This document shows positions 46,721-54,651 of a stretch of DNA of 64,000 nt, one piece after another. Every line of letters begins with the position of its first letter. Positions within the stretch are counted from its first letter, which is position 1. The notes beneath the pieces are model-generated. The model searched no databases and was not told the origin of the DNA. It worked only from the letters and a program-made list of their open reading frames with translations. This DNA comes from an uncultured Verrucomicrobiales bacterium (GTDB lineage: Bacteria; Verrucomicrobiota; Verrucomicrobiia; Verrucomicrobiales; Akkermansiaceae), in NCBI GenBank assembly GCA_937901085.1, contig CALCHQ010000035.1, positions 105,506 through 169,505 on the forward strand. Direction: 5' to 3'. The translations under genes were made by a program, and so were the position numbers.

Positions 46721-49351
46721 ATGAACCGATATCTTTCGTTTTTCATCGCAGCAGCATGTTGGGCAGGCCTGGCATCGGCCGAAGTCCGCTTTCCCGGCGC
46801 AGCGCCCGGAAAGGCAGAAGCTGAAAGCAGCGGAACTTCTGCCAGCCTGGGCAATAAGATGTTTACGGCAAACTTCCGCAAGGCCGGCAAGGGCGTGGTG
46901 TTTGACGGTCTGAAACTGGCCGATGGCACATCCGTGGCAGGCAAAGGAACCGTCTTATTCACTCTGAAGCTGGGAGACGGCACGGAATACAACTCCAAAA
47001 CGCTCCAGAGCAGCCCGATGGAGGTGGTGAAGCTTCCCTCTGATAAGCAGCATCCCCAGCTCGCCAGGCGCGTTCCGGGTAAAGCGGTGCGCTGCACCTT
47101 TACCACGCCGGATAAAGGGCTGGAAATCCAATGGCAGGCTGTCCTGCGAAATGGCTCTCACTACCTGCGGCAGGAGCTTGAGGTAAAAGCCACAAAAAAT
47201 ACCTCCTTTGCAAGCCTGACCCCCCTGCAGTACAATATCGAAACAGGCGGCACCCCGGAGATTTCCGGCAACACAACCCACGGCAAGGTCGTCGTGAACG
47301 ACCTTGTATTCTGCGGACTGGAAACCCCGATGAGCGTCATGAGCGCGCCGGGGGGAGCAGCAGAAACGGCCGGCGGATGGGAGCCTGAACGCTGGAATGC
47401 CGATGCCTTTTCTCCTGTATTCAATGTACCGGCTTCCATGACCGCTAAATATGGCAACGCTTATGCGGAAAAGGACGGTCCTGTCGTACTGGGCCTCACG
47501 GTCGCAGAAGGCCCGGTGAACTTCAAGGAAAAGGGAAGCTGCAAGGTGAGCATCGGAGGGGAGCTGAATGTGGTGGCTCTGCAACTTGTACCTACGGGCA
47601 GCGAAAACGTGGCCGCGGAGGATATTCATCAGATTTCTCAACAGAAAGCCTACAAGCTGGATGTTCCTGAAGCCGGCGAATATACGCTGAGAATCTGGGT
47701 AGACACCAAACAGGGAGACATAAGCGGCGAAGGTTCCATCGGCTATTCCCTGCCCCTGGTCAGCAAAGAAGCTGAGGCTACTGCCGGCAGCGCCTCTCTG
47801 GTACAGGGCGAATGGGTACGCCAGACCACCCTGCAGAAAGGCCAGAGCTGGGAAGTTTCCTCCGTTCTAGGCTTCTTTGCCCCGCAGCAGAAGCGCCGTT
47901 CATTCCTGGCATACAGCGAGCGCGAACGCGCTGCTTCCTACCGTTTGTTCATTCACTACAACGACTGGTACGAAATCGGCATCACCATCAATAACAACCA
48001 GGACCCGCTCAAGCGCAATTCAGAAAAATGGCAGCTGAATATGCTTGAAACCTGGAAACGCGAAATGTTCCAGAAGCGTAAGACCCCGATTGACTGCTTT
48101 GTGATTGATGACGGCTGGGATGACTTCAACAGTCTGTGGGACTTCCACGCAGGCTTCCCCAACGGCTTCTCGAAAATCGACAAAGTCCTCAGAGGCATGA
48201 AGAGCGGACTGGGTACCTGGCTGGGCCCGGTGGGCGGTTACGGAGCAGCCAAGAACATGCGTCTCGGGCATTGGAACAAGAAGCACCCGGACAATCAGAT
48301 TGGTAACTTCCAGCTTTCCAACAAGGAGTATTTCGATGCCTTTGTGGGGCGTTGCTCGCAGATGGTCAAGGATTACGAGATGCGCTACTTCAAATTCGAC
48401 GGTATCTCGACCCACTTCCATTCCAAGGGGCCGGGGAATCTGGAGGATGCTGAAGGCATTATCCGCGTTCTGACAGCCCTGCGCGGGGCGCGCGAAGACA
48501 TTTTCCTGAACACCACGGTAGGCACCTGGGCCAGTCCGTTCTGGTTCCACTATTCCGACTGCGTGTGGCGCCAGGAAAATGACTTCGGACAGGAAGGCAA
48601 CGCCGGCGATGCCCGCGATAAGTGGATTACCTATCGCGACCGCCTCGTGCATGAGGTATTTGTAACGGGGGCTCCGTTCTTCCCCATCAACTCCGTCATG
48701 ACCCACGGCCTGATTATCACCAAGAACGGCCCGCCCCATGTCATGAGCCAGGAACCTGACAACTGCATCAAGGAAATGCGCGCGGCCTTCGGTTGCGGTT
48801 CGTCCCTCGTGGAACTCTATGTGGACCAGGATATCATGAGCAAGGAAAACGGTAAGCTCTGGAATGAACTGGCCGATTGCATCAAATGGGCCCGCCGCAA
48901 CGAAGATGTGCTGGCAGATATTCACTGGGTAGGTGGCAACCCCTGGGATAAGGAAAAGAACGACGGCGATATTTACGGATGGGCTGCCTGGAATCCGTCC
49001 AAATGTACGCTGACGCTCCGTAATTCCAGCGACAGCGAAAAAACACTCACAGCCTCCTTGCGCCAGATTCTGGATGTTCCCCCGTCGGTAAAGAAGGATA
49101 AGGTCAAATTCCGCCATTCCTTCAAAGACCAGCGAAATGTCCCCGGGCTGGTAGGTAAAGGCATCGACATCGACAAGACGCTCAAGATTACGCTGAAACC
49201 GATGGAAGTCATCGTACTCGAGGGTGTGTGCGAAGCCGGCAGCAATGCAGCAGACGAAGAAGCCGGAGACGATGACGAAACCGACGGCAAGAGCAAGAAG
49301 AAAAAAGGCAAGAAGAAGGGTAAAAAGAAGAAGAAGGCCCGCAAATCCTGA
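46721..49351 (+). CDS. Secreted GH36/GH27-clan-like glycosidase with poly-lysine tail
   Basis: An 876-residue exported protein (signal peptide MNRYLSFFIAAACWAGLASA). The N-terminal half is a beta-rich domain (about 40-420). A (beta/alpha)8 domain follows with FVIDDGWDDFNSLWDFHAGFPN near residue 460 and MRYFKFDGISTHFH near 556; the second Asp is in the position of the GH36/GH27 nucleophile in K-x-D. Further on are FWFHYSDCVWRQENDFG and DRLVHEVFV. It probably cleaves alpha-linked galactose or GalNAc from mucin, but the family number is uncertain. The C-terminus is unusual: an acidic patch (EEAGDDDETDG) then about 20 residues of almost only Lys, Gly and Arg. A -10 (TATAAG, 46705-46710) suggests a leader of 4 nt. 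Confidence 0.75.
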   Translation: MNRYLSFFIAAACWAGLASAEVRFPGAAPGKAEAESSGTSASLGNKMFTANFRKAGKGVVFDGLKLADGTSVAGKGTVLFTLKLGDGTEYNSKTLQSSPMEVVKLPSDKQHPQLARRVPGKAVRCTFTTPDKGLEIQWQAVLRNGSHYLRQELEVKATKNTSFASLTPLQYNIETGGTPEISGNTTHGKVVVNDLVFCGLETPMSVMSAPGGAAETAGGWEPERWNADAFSPVFNVPASMTAKYGNAYAEKDGPVVLGLTVAEGPVNFKEKGSCKVSIGGELNVVALQLVPTGSENVAAEDIHQISQQKAYKLDVPEAGEYTLRIWVDTKQGDISGEGSIGYSLPLVSKEAEATAGSASLVQGEWVRQTTLQKGQSWEVSSVLGFFAPQQKRRSFLAYSERERAASYRLFIHYNDWYEIGITINNNQDPLKRNSEKWQLNMLETWKREMFQKRKTPIDCFVIDDGWDDFNSLWDFHAGFPNGFSKIDKVLRGMKSGLGTWLGPVGGYGAAKNMRLGHWNKKHPDNQIGNFQLSNKEYFDAFVGRCSQMVKDYEMRYFKFDGISTHFHSKGPGNLEDAEGIIRVLTALRGAREDIFLNTTVGTWASPFWFHYSDCVWRQENDFGQEGNAGDARDKWITYRDRLVHEVFVTGAPFFPINSVMTHGLIITKNGPPHVMSQEPDNCIKEMRAAFGCGSSLVELYVDQDIMSKENGKLWNELADCIKWARRNEDVLADIHWVGGNPWDKEKNDGDIYGWAAWNPSKCTLTLRNSSDSEKTLTASLRQILDVPPSVKKDKVKFRHSFKDQRNVPGLVGKGIDIDKTLKITLKPMEVIVLEGVCEAGSNAADEEAGDDDETDGKSKKKKGKKKGKKKKKARKS

Positions 49352-49357
49352 CTTGAA

Positions 49358-49384
49358 GAAACGGCACCGGCATGGTGCCGTTTC
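49358..49384 (+). terminator. Probable terminator after the GH36-like gene
   Basis: The 11-bp stem GAAACGGCACC/GGTGCCGTTTC (49358-49368 with 49374-49384) has a 5-nt loop. The T run after it is short, so termination may be partial. Confidence 0.65.
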
Positions 49385-49455
49385 TGCCTTTACTGGACGG
49401 CCCGATTCAGCCGGAAGAGGAAAGGGGAATTTATGGCGGACAAACGGATATTTGC

Positions 49456-49483
49456 TTGCTTGTGCAGCGGTTTCGTATATAAT
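49456..49483 (+). promoter_or_regulatory. sigma70-type promoter of murCB-ddl-ftsQ
   Basis: TTGCTT (49456-49461) and a perfect TATAAT (49478-49483) are 16 bp apart. The expected start is near 49490, 6 nt before ATG 49496. The ATG at 49433 lies upstream of the promoter. Confidence 0.65.
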
Positions 49484-49495
49484 AGTCGAAACGTT

Positions 49496-51799
49496 ATGAT
49501 TGACCAGTTACGCAAACGACTTCTGGACCGGGAAAACCCGGTGAGAATACATCTTATCGGTGTGGCGGGTGCCGGCATGAGCGGCATTGCCCGTATGCTT
49601 CTGGAGATGGGGCACCGCGTCAGCGGCTGCGACCGCGTCACCAGCGAAGAAACCGAACGCCTGCAGCAAAGCGGCTTGAAGTTTGCGTGCCCGCACACGG
49701 CTGATGCCGTGGCCGATGCGGAGATTGTCATCTATTCCAGCGCTATCCGTGAAGACAACGTGGCTCTGGCCGCAGCCCGCAAACTGGGCAGCCTCTGTCT
49801 TCGCCGCGCCGAATGCCTCGCTGCCATTCTGAACAACAAAAAAGGCGTGGTCGTTGCCGGTACGCACGGCAAGACGACCACATCGGCCCTCACGGCCCAC
49901 CTGCTGCGTGAAGCCCGCCTGCGTCCCTGCCACTATGTGGGGGCAGAAATCCCGGTGCTGGGAGCAAATGCCCACTGGAACGCCGATAGCGACTACCTCG
50001 TGGCCGAGGGTGATGAATCCGACGGCACCCTGGTCAACTACATTCCGGAACACAGCATTGTGCTGAACGTGGAGGCCGAGCATCTGGATTTCTACCGGGA
50101 TCTGGATCACATTAAAGAAGTATTCCACACCCTTTGCCGCCAGACCCGCGGCACGATTTTCTACTGCAAGAGCGACGCCGGCGCAGCCGATGTATGCGGG
50201 CAGTACCCGAACAGCGTCTCCTACGGCTGGGACGATGCCGACTACACTGCTACCGATATCACGGTGAAGCGCGGACGCACCCTTTTCACCGTCAACCACA
50301 AAGGCGAGAAGCTCGGCCGTGTGGAGCTGGGCATTCCTGGTCGCCACAATGTTCTCAACTCGCTCGCAGCCACAGCCGCCGCGCTGGAAATGGGAGCAGA
50401 CTTCGCCAGCATTGCACGAGGGCTGGCTTCGTTTGCCGGTGCCCGCCGCCGCTTCGAAACCAAGTTCCTCTGCTACGATTACCGCATCGTGGACGACTAC
50501 GGCCACCACCCCACGGAAATTGCCGCCACCGTACAAACAGCCCGGAGTCTGAACCCCGACCGTCTGGTCATCTTCTTCCAGCCGCACCGTTACACCCGCA
50601 CCCAGCTGCTGCGCGATGATTTCGGCCGCGTCCTGCAGAATGTCGATAAACTCTTCGTTGCCGATGTATACCCGGCCAGCGAACTCCCGATTCCCGGCAT
50701 TTCCGGGCAGACGATTGTCGATGCCGTGCTGGAGCATGGCCCGGCTGATGCCAGCTTCCTGCCGGACATGAGCAAGGCCCACTATGTCGTAGGCAACCAA
50801 CTGCGCCCCGGTGACCTGTTCCTGACCTTAGGCGCAGGCAATGTGCATGTGGCAGGAGCCCGGATTGCCAACGATTTGCGCGTACTGACGGACATGCAGA
50901 ATGAATGCGGCCGCGAGTTCCCTGCCCGCCTGTATGAACCCATGCGAAAGCACACCACACTCGGCGTGGGCGGAGTCGCCCAGTTCTGGGTAGAGCCGGA
51001 CACCATGGAATGCATGCAGGACGTGGTCAACTATTTCAAGGATCACAATATCCCGGTACATGTCGTAGGGCGCGGCTCCAACCTCGTCGTGCGCGAAGGC
51101 GGCATCCGCGGCGCGGTGATTCACCCCTGCGGCGGTGACTTCGACAAGCTGGAGCTGATGGATTCCACCACGATTCTCGCCGGAGCTGCCGTCAAGCTCA
51201 AGAAACTGGCAGCCTTCGCCGCCCGCCATGGCATTGCCGGTTTTGAATGGATGGACGGCATCCCCGGCTGCGTAGGCGGAAGCCTGCGGATGAACGCCGG
51301 CAGCATGGGTGGGGAAATGTGGCAGAACTTTGTTGCAGCCACGGCTCTCGATGAGGACGGCGACATCATCACCATGTGCAAAAATGACATGGAACCCGCC
51401 CGCTACCGCAGCATTCCCGATTTTGAACACAACATGGTGATGCTTGCCACGTTCAGCGGCACCCCTGGAGACCCTGCCGAAATCGAGAAGAAGATGGAGG
51501 AATTCCGCGCTCGCCGCAAGGCCTCCCAACCCCTCGAACCCAGCGCAGGCTGCACCTTCCGCAACCCCGATGGAATTCCTGCCGGCAAGCTCATTGATGA
51601 ACTGGGGCTGAAGGGTTACAGCATCGGCGGCGCCGAAATTTCCACCAAGCACGGTAACTTCATCATCAACAAGGGAGATGCCAAAGCAACGGACGTCACG
51701 GAGCTGATTGACCACATCCTCCGCACCGCCCAGAAGGAACGCGGCATCACCCTGCACGAGGAAGTCCAGGTCATCGGTGCCCGCGAAATGGAATTCTAA
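49496..51799 (+). CDS. murCB: MurC-MurB fusion (UDP-MurNAc-alanine ligase / UDP-MurNAc dehydrogenase)
   Basis: Two consecutive peptidoglycan steps in one 767-residue protein. MurC (1 to about 465): IHLIGVAGAGMSGIARMLLEMGH, VVVAGTHGKTTTSALTAHLLR (ATP loop), EGDESDGTLVNY, LNVEAEHLDFY, RRRFETKF and YGHHPTEIAATV. MurB (about 470-767): HTTLGVGGVAQFWVEP, VHVVGRGSNLVVREGG for FAD, GFEWMDGIPGCVGGSLRMNAGSMGGE, and AGCTFRNPDG. The last carries Cys where many MurB enzymes have the catalytic Ser in G-S-x-F-K-N-P; Cys also occurs in the family. The start is at 49496 since it matches MurC N-termini and lies just after the promoter. It heads ddl and ftsQ. Confidence 0.94.
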   Translation: MIDQLRKRLLDRENPVRIHLIGVAGAGMSGIARMLLEMGHRVSGCDRVTSEETERLQQSGLKFACPHTADAVADAEIVIYSSAIREDNVALAAARKLGSLCLRRAECLAAILNNKKGVVVAGTHGKTTTSALTAHLLREARLRPCHYVGAEIPVLGANAHWNADSDYLVAEGDESDGTLVNYIPEHSIVLNVEAEHLDFYRDLDHIKEVFHTLCRQTRGTIFYCKSDAGAADVCGQYPNSVSYGWDDADYTATDITVKRGRTLFTVNHKGEKLGRVELGIPGRHNVLNSLAATAAALEMGADFASIARGLASFAGARRRFETKFLCYDYRIVDDYGHHPTEIAATVQTARSLNPDRLVIFFQPHRYTRTQLLRDDFGRVLQNVDKLFVADVYPASELPIPGISGQTIVDAVLEHGPADASFLPDMSKAHYVVGNQLRPGDLFLTLGAGNVHVAGARIANDLRVLTDMQNECGREFPARLYEPMRKHTTLGVGGVAQFWVEPDTMECMQDVVNYFKDHNIPVHVVGRGSNLVVREGGIRGAVIHPCGGDFDKLELMDSTTILAGAAVKLKKLAAFAARHGIAGFEWMDGIPGCVGGSLRMNAGSMGGEMWQNFVAATALDEDGDIITMCKNDMEPARYRSIPDFEHNMVMLATFSGTPGDPAEIEKKMEEFRARRKASQPLEPSAGCTFRNPDGIPAGKLIDELGLKGYSIGGAEISTKHGNFIINKGDAKATDVTELIDHILRTAQKERGITLHEEVQVIGAREMEF

Positions 51800-51816
51800 C
51801 CCCTTTTTTCCGACTC

Positions 51817-52740
51817 ATGAAAGAATTGAAGAAAGATACGAAGATTGCCCTGCTCATGGGCGGCCCCGGCTCTGAACGCGAGGTATCCCTCGCCTCTGGC
51901 AACGGCGTACTGGAAGCGCTCCGCAACGAAGGCTTCACCCAGGTCACGCCCGTGGTGGTGGTGGGAGAACGCCCGGAAATTCCCGCCGGCACAGAACTCT
52001 GCTACAACATGATTCACGGCACCTATGGTGAAGATGGCGGTCTGCAATCGTATCTGGAAGAGCTGGGAATCCCCTACACGGGAGCCGGTTCTGTCACCAG
52101 CCGCAACTGCTTTGACAAAGTTCTTACCAAGAAATTCTTCATCGAAGGTGAGGTTCCCACGCCCCGGAGCGAAACCATCGCCGCAGGCGAAATGCCCACC
52201 CTTCCCGTCCCCTGCGTCATCAAGCCGCCCTGCGAAGGCTCTTCCGTAGGCGTTCATATCGTTCACAATGCAGCCGAATTACCTGCCGCCGTGGCCGATG
52301 CCGCCAAATACGGCAAGGACATTCTCGTGGAGGAATACATCAAGGGCAAGGAGCTGACAGTAGCCATTTTCAACGGTGAAGCTCTGCCGGTCGTGCATAT
52401 CTGCCCGCGCAGCGGGTTCTATGATATGAACAACAAGTACCCCTCTCTGTACGGAGGTGTGGGGTCCGACTATATCTGCCCCGCTGATATTTCCGACGAG
52501 GAAACAGCCGCTGTTCAGGCTGCTGCCGTGGCTGCCTACAAAGCTCTCAACGTGGAGGTCTACGGCCGCGTCGATGTACTGCTGACCGATGACGGAAAAC
52601 CCTATGTGCTGGAAATCAACACGATTCCGGGCATGACCAGCGCCTCCCTCTTCCCCAAGGCAGCCGCTGCCGCCGGTATCTCCTACGGCCAGCTCTGCAC
52701 CCGCATTGCCGAGGTTTCCCTGAACCAGCCGCGAGGCTGA
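51817..52740 (+). CDS. ddl: D-alanine--D-alanine ligase
   Basis: Makes the D-Ala-D-Ala dipeptide for peptidoglycan. The 307-residue ATP-grasp enzyme has IALLMGGPGSEREVSLASGNGVLEAL, the YTGAGSVTSRNCFDKVLTKKFF block, PCVIKPPCEGSSVGVHIV with the ATP-binding Lys and Ser-rich loop, ILVEEYIKGKELTVAIFNGEALPVVHI, and RVDVLLTDDGKPYVLEINTIPGMTSASLFPKAAAAAGISY. All are hallmarks. The family's usual G-x-H-G-E-D appears as MIHGTYGEDGGLQSYLE. It lies 17 bases after murCB and before ftsQ; such a murC-murB-ddl-ftsQ order is a remnant of the dcw cluster. Confidence 0.96.
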   Translation: MKELKKDTKIALLMGGPGSEREVSLASGNGVLEALRNEGFTQVTPVVVVGERPEIPAGTELCYNMIHGTYGEDGGLQSYLEELGIPYTGAGSVTSRNCFDKVLTKKFFIEGEVPTPRSETIAAGEMPTLPVPCVIKPPCEGSSVGVHIVHNAAELPAAVADAAKYGKDILVEEYIKGKELTVAIFNGEALPVVHICPRSGFYDMNNKYPSLYGGVGSDYICPADISDEETAAVQAAAVAAYKALNVEVYGRVDVLLTDDGKPYVLEINTIPGMTSASLFPKAAAAAGISYGQLCTRIAEVSLNQPRG

Positions 52741-52765
52741 TTTTCCCCGCGCTCGCTGAGCCTGC

Positions 52766-53668
52766 ATGAAGAGCCGCAACCAGTACAGACGCCACCAGGG
52801 CAATCAGCACTCTGCCAATGTCCGCCTGCTGGAAGCGACGCTGTCGCTCAAGCACCGCTTGTTCAGTACGGTGGCCCTGCGCCGAGGTCTGCGTCGTCTG
52901 CGCCGCTGGGGCATCATCCTGCTGATTGTCCTGCCCCTGCTGGCAGCCCTGTTCTGGGGTGGCAAGACAGCGGTGCAGAAAGCCTACAGCCTGAGCATGG
53001 ACAAGGTGAGTTTCGATTCCCGCCAGAAACTCATCTCCAAGGAACAGGCCATGAAGATTCTGGGCATTGAGGGGGTCATCAACATTGCGACACTCGATAC
53101 CGGAGCGCTGCAACGCAAGCTGGAGGAGAATCCCTGCATCGAATCTGCCCATATACGGGCAGAAATGCCTGATACTCTGCACATTGAAATCAATGAAAGA
53201 ATCCCCGTTGTCTATGTGGAGCAGGAAAGTGGCACCGACACAGGCAACCGCGTGCGCTTCTTCATGGACCCGAACGGCAAACTCTTCCCGGTAATGCCGG
53301 AATACCACCGCAACTTCATGGGCGTGCCGGTGTGGTATCTGCAACCGGGCGATGTCGTGGACTTTTCAGCAGGAGGCGTGGTCAGCGAAGAACGCCGCCG
53401 CCCGATTGTCGAACTGGTCGCAGCTGCCAACCATTATACGCTGGTCGAAATTCCGGCCATCCGTGAGATTTTCCGTCCCAAGGAATGGAAAATCATCATC
53501 ACTATGGAAAATGGTGCCGAAGTCCTGATGCAGGTATACGACATCAAGGGGCAGATGGAGCGCCTCGCCATGATTCTGGAGCATTGCCGCGCCACGCACA
53601 GGCATCCGCGCAGCATCAATGTCATTCCGCGCATCAATCCTACGGTGATTTACGCGGGCGAAAAATAA
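52766..53668 (+). CDS. ftsQ: Cell-division protein FtsQ/DivIB (POTRA domain)
   Basis: A divisome scaffold that bridges early and late division proteins. The 300-residue protein has a basic cytoplasmic N-terminus (about 1-45, RRGLRRLRRWG), one membrane helix (about 49-66, IILLIVLPLLAALFWGG), a POTRA domain (MDKVSFDSRQKLISKEQAMKILGIEG starts near 74; then LEENPCIESAHIRAEMPDTLHIEINERIPVVYVE) and a C-terminal beta domain (FFMDPNGKLFPVMPEYHRN, and so on). The sequence is divergent, as for all FtsQ, but the topology, the E-R-x-P motif and the position after ddl are convincing. ftsA and ftsZ do not follow. Confidence 0.9.
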   Translation: MKSRNQYRRHQGNQHSANVRLLEATLSLKHRLFSTVALRRGLRRLRRWGIILLIVLPLLAALFWGGKTAVQKAYSLSMDKVSFDSRQKLISKEQAMKILGIEGVINIATLDTGALQRKLEENPCIESAHIRAEMPDTLHIEINERIPVVYVEQESGTDTGNRVRFFMDPNGKLFPVMPEYHRNFMGVPVWYLQPGDVVDFSAGGVVSEERRRPIVELVAAANHYTLVEIPAIREIFRPKEWKIIITMENGAEVLMQVYDIKGQMERLAMILEHCRATHRHPRSINVIPRINPTVIYAGEK

Positions 53669-53742
53669 CCCGGCGCAAGATTAGGGGCGTTATGACTCTG
53701 CCGCGACTTGTTCCGGCATGCGTTCCATGCTAAGGTGAGCGC

Positions 53743-54378
53743 ATGGATAAAGAACAGATGATTAAAGTGATGTCCTACCTCATCGGCTACCGCGTGGGGA
53801 GTCAGGTGATGCCGCAGATGCTGCCCGGCCTGCAGGGCGACGATGTACTGGCAGAGATGCTGGGCAAGGGTTTCCAGGACGGGCTCTCCGGTAACATGGA
53901 CATGAGCCTCATTGATGAGCATGTGAATGAATACCAGCAGACCTTCCTTTCCATGCTCCAGAAGCGTGGCGATGAAAAGGCTCAGAAGAATCTTGAAATC
54001 GGTCAGAAGTACATGGAAGAGAACGGCAAGCGCGAGGGCGTGACGACCACGGAATCCGGTCTTCAGTACGAGGTGATTACCCCCGGCACCGGCGAAAGCT
54101 ATGATGCCGCCAAGCACGGCGAAGCTCCCACGGCCGAAGTGATGTACAAGGGCACGCTGGTGGACGGCACAGTCTTTGACCAGAGCCAGGCTCCGGTTAA
54201 GTTCAACATCCGCCAGGTCATTCCCGGTTTCACGGAAGCCCTCAAGCTGATGCCTGTGGGCGCCAAGTGGCGTGTCACCATTCCTGCCGCCCTGGCCTAC
54301 GGTGCCAATGGTCCCGGCAGCATCGGCCCGAACAGCACGCTCATCTTCGAAATGGAGCTGCTCGGCCTGACGAAGTAA
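53743..54378 (+). CDS. FKBP-type peptidyl-prolyl isomerase (FkpA/Mip-like, without signal peptide)
   Basis: A 211-residue protein: an N-terminal helical dimerisation region (YLIGYRVGSQVMPQMLPG, then MDMSLIDEHVNEYQQTFLSMLQ, and helix KNLEIGQKYMEENGKREGVTTTESGLQYEVI) and a C-terminal FKBP domain (about 105-211) with VMYKGTLVDGTVFDQS, IPGFTEALKLMPVGAKWRVTIPAALAYGANGPG and TLIFEMELLGLTK. FkpA and Mip are usually exported; this one starts MDKEQMIKVMSY with no signal peptide, so it should act in the cytoplasm. It has the only clear Shine-Dalgarno-like run in this stretch (AAGGTGAG at 53732-53739), though that also overlaps a possible -10 element. Confidence 0.9.
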   Translation: MDKEQMIKVMSYLIGYRVGSQVMPQMLPGLQGDDVLAEMLGKGFQDGLSGNMDMSLIDEHVNEYQQTFLSMLQKRGDEKAQKNLEIGQKYMEENGKREGVTTTESGLQYEVITPGTGESYDAAKHGEAPTAEVMYKGTLVDGTVFDQSQAPVKFNIRQVIPGFTEALKLMPVGAKWRVTIPAALAYGANGPGSIGPNSTLIFEMELLGLTK

Positions 54379-54398
54379 GCCCCCTCAACACCAACGCT

Positions 54399-54590
54399 AT
54401 GGCCGACTACTCCTCCCGCCGCACCACCATCATCCGCGTGGCAGGCTTCAGCCTGCTGGGCGCCGTTCTGATGGGCTATGGTCTGGCCTGCCTTGAAGGT
54501 TCAGAGCAGATGCTCTGGGCAGGAATCGGTATATTTGACTTTGTGTACGCCGCCATCATTTCCTATCCCCTCTGGAAAAAAGGAAAGTAA
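54399..54590 (+). CDS. Small two-helix membrane protein
   Basis: A 63-residue protein (MADYSSRRTTIIRVAGFSLL ...) with two membrane helices: about residues 12-30 and 36-56 (WAGIGIFDFVYAAIISYPLW), separated by CLEGSEQML, and a basic end KKGK. I do not recognise a family. It follows the FKBP gene by 20 bases and is probably co-transcribed. A longer frame exists upstream but overlaps the FKBP gene; the ATG at 54399 has the usual C/A-rich leader of this genome (CAACACCAACGCT). Confidence 0.68.
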   Translation: MADYSSRRTTIIRVAGFSLLGAVLMGYGLACLEGSEQMLWAGIGIFDFVYAAIISYPLWKKGK

Positions 54591-54612
54591 GCAGGCTCCA
54601 TATCGATTGTTC

Positions 54613-54644
54613 AAGCGCCGCTCCCTTTACGGGGAGCGGCGCTT
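54613..54644. terminator. Strong hairpin between converging genes
   Basis: The 13-bp perfect stem AAGCGCCGCTCCC/GGGAGCGGCGCTT (54613-54625 with 54632-54644) has a 6-nt loop. T runs on both sides are short (CTTTTC downstream), but its place between converging genes suggests it terminates both. Confidence 0.75.
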
Positions 54645-54651
54645 CACCTTT

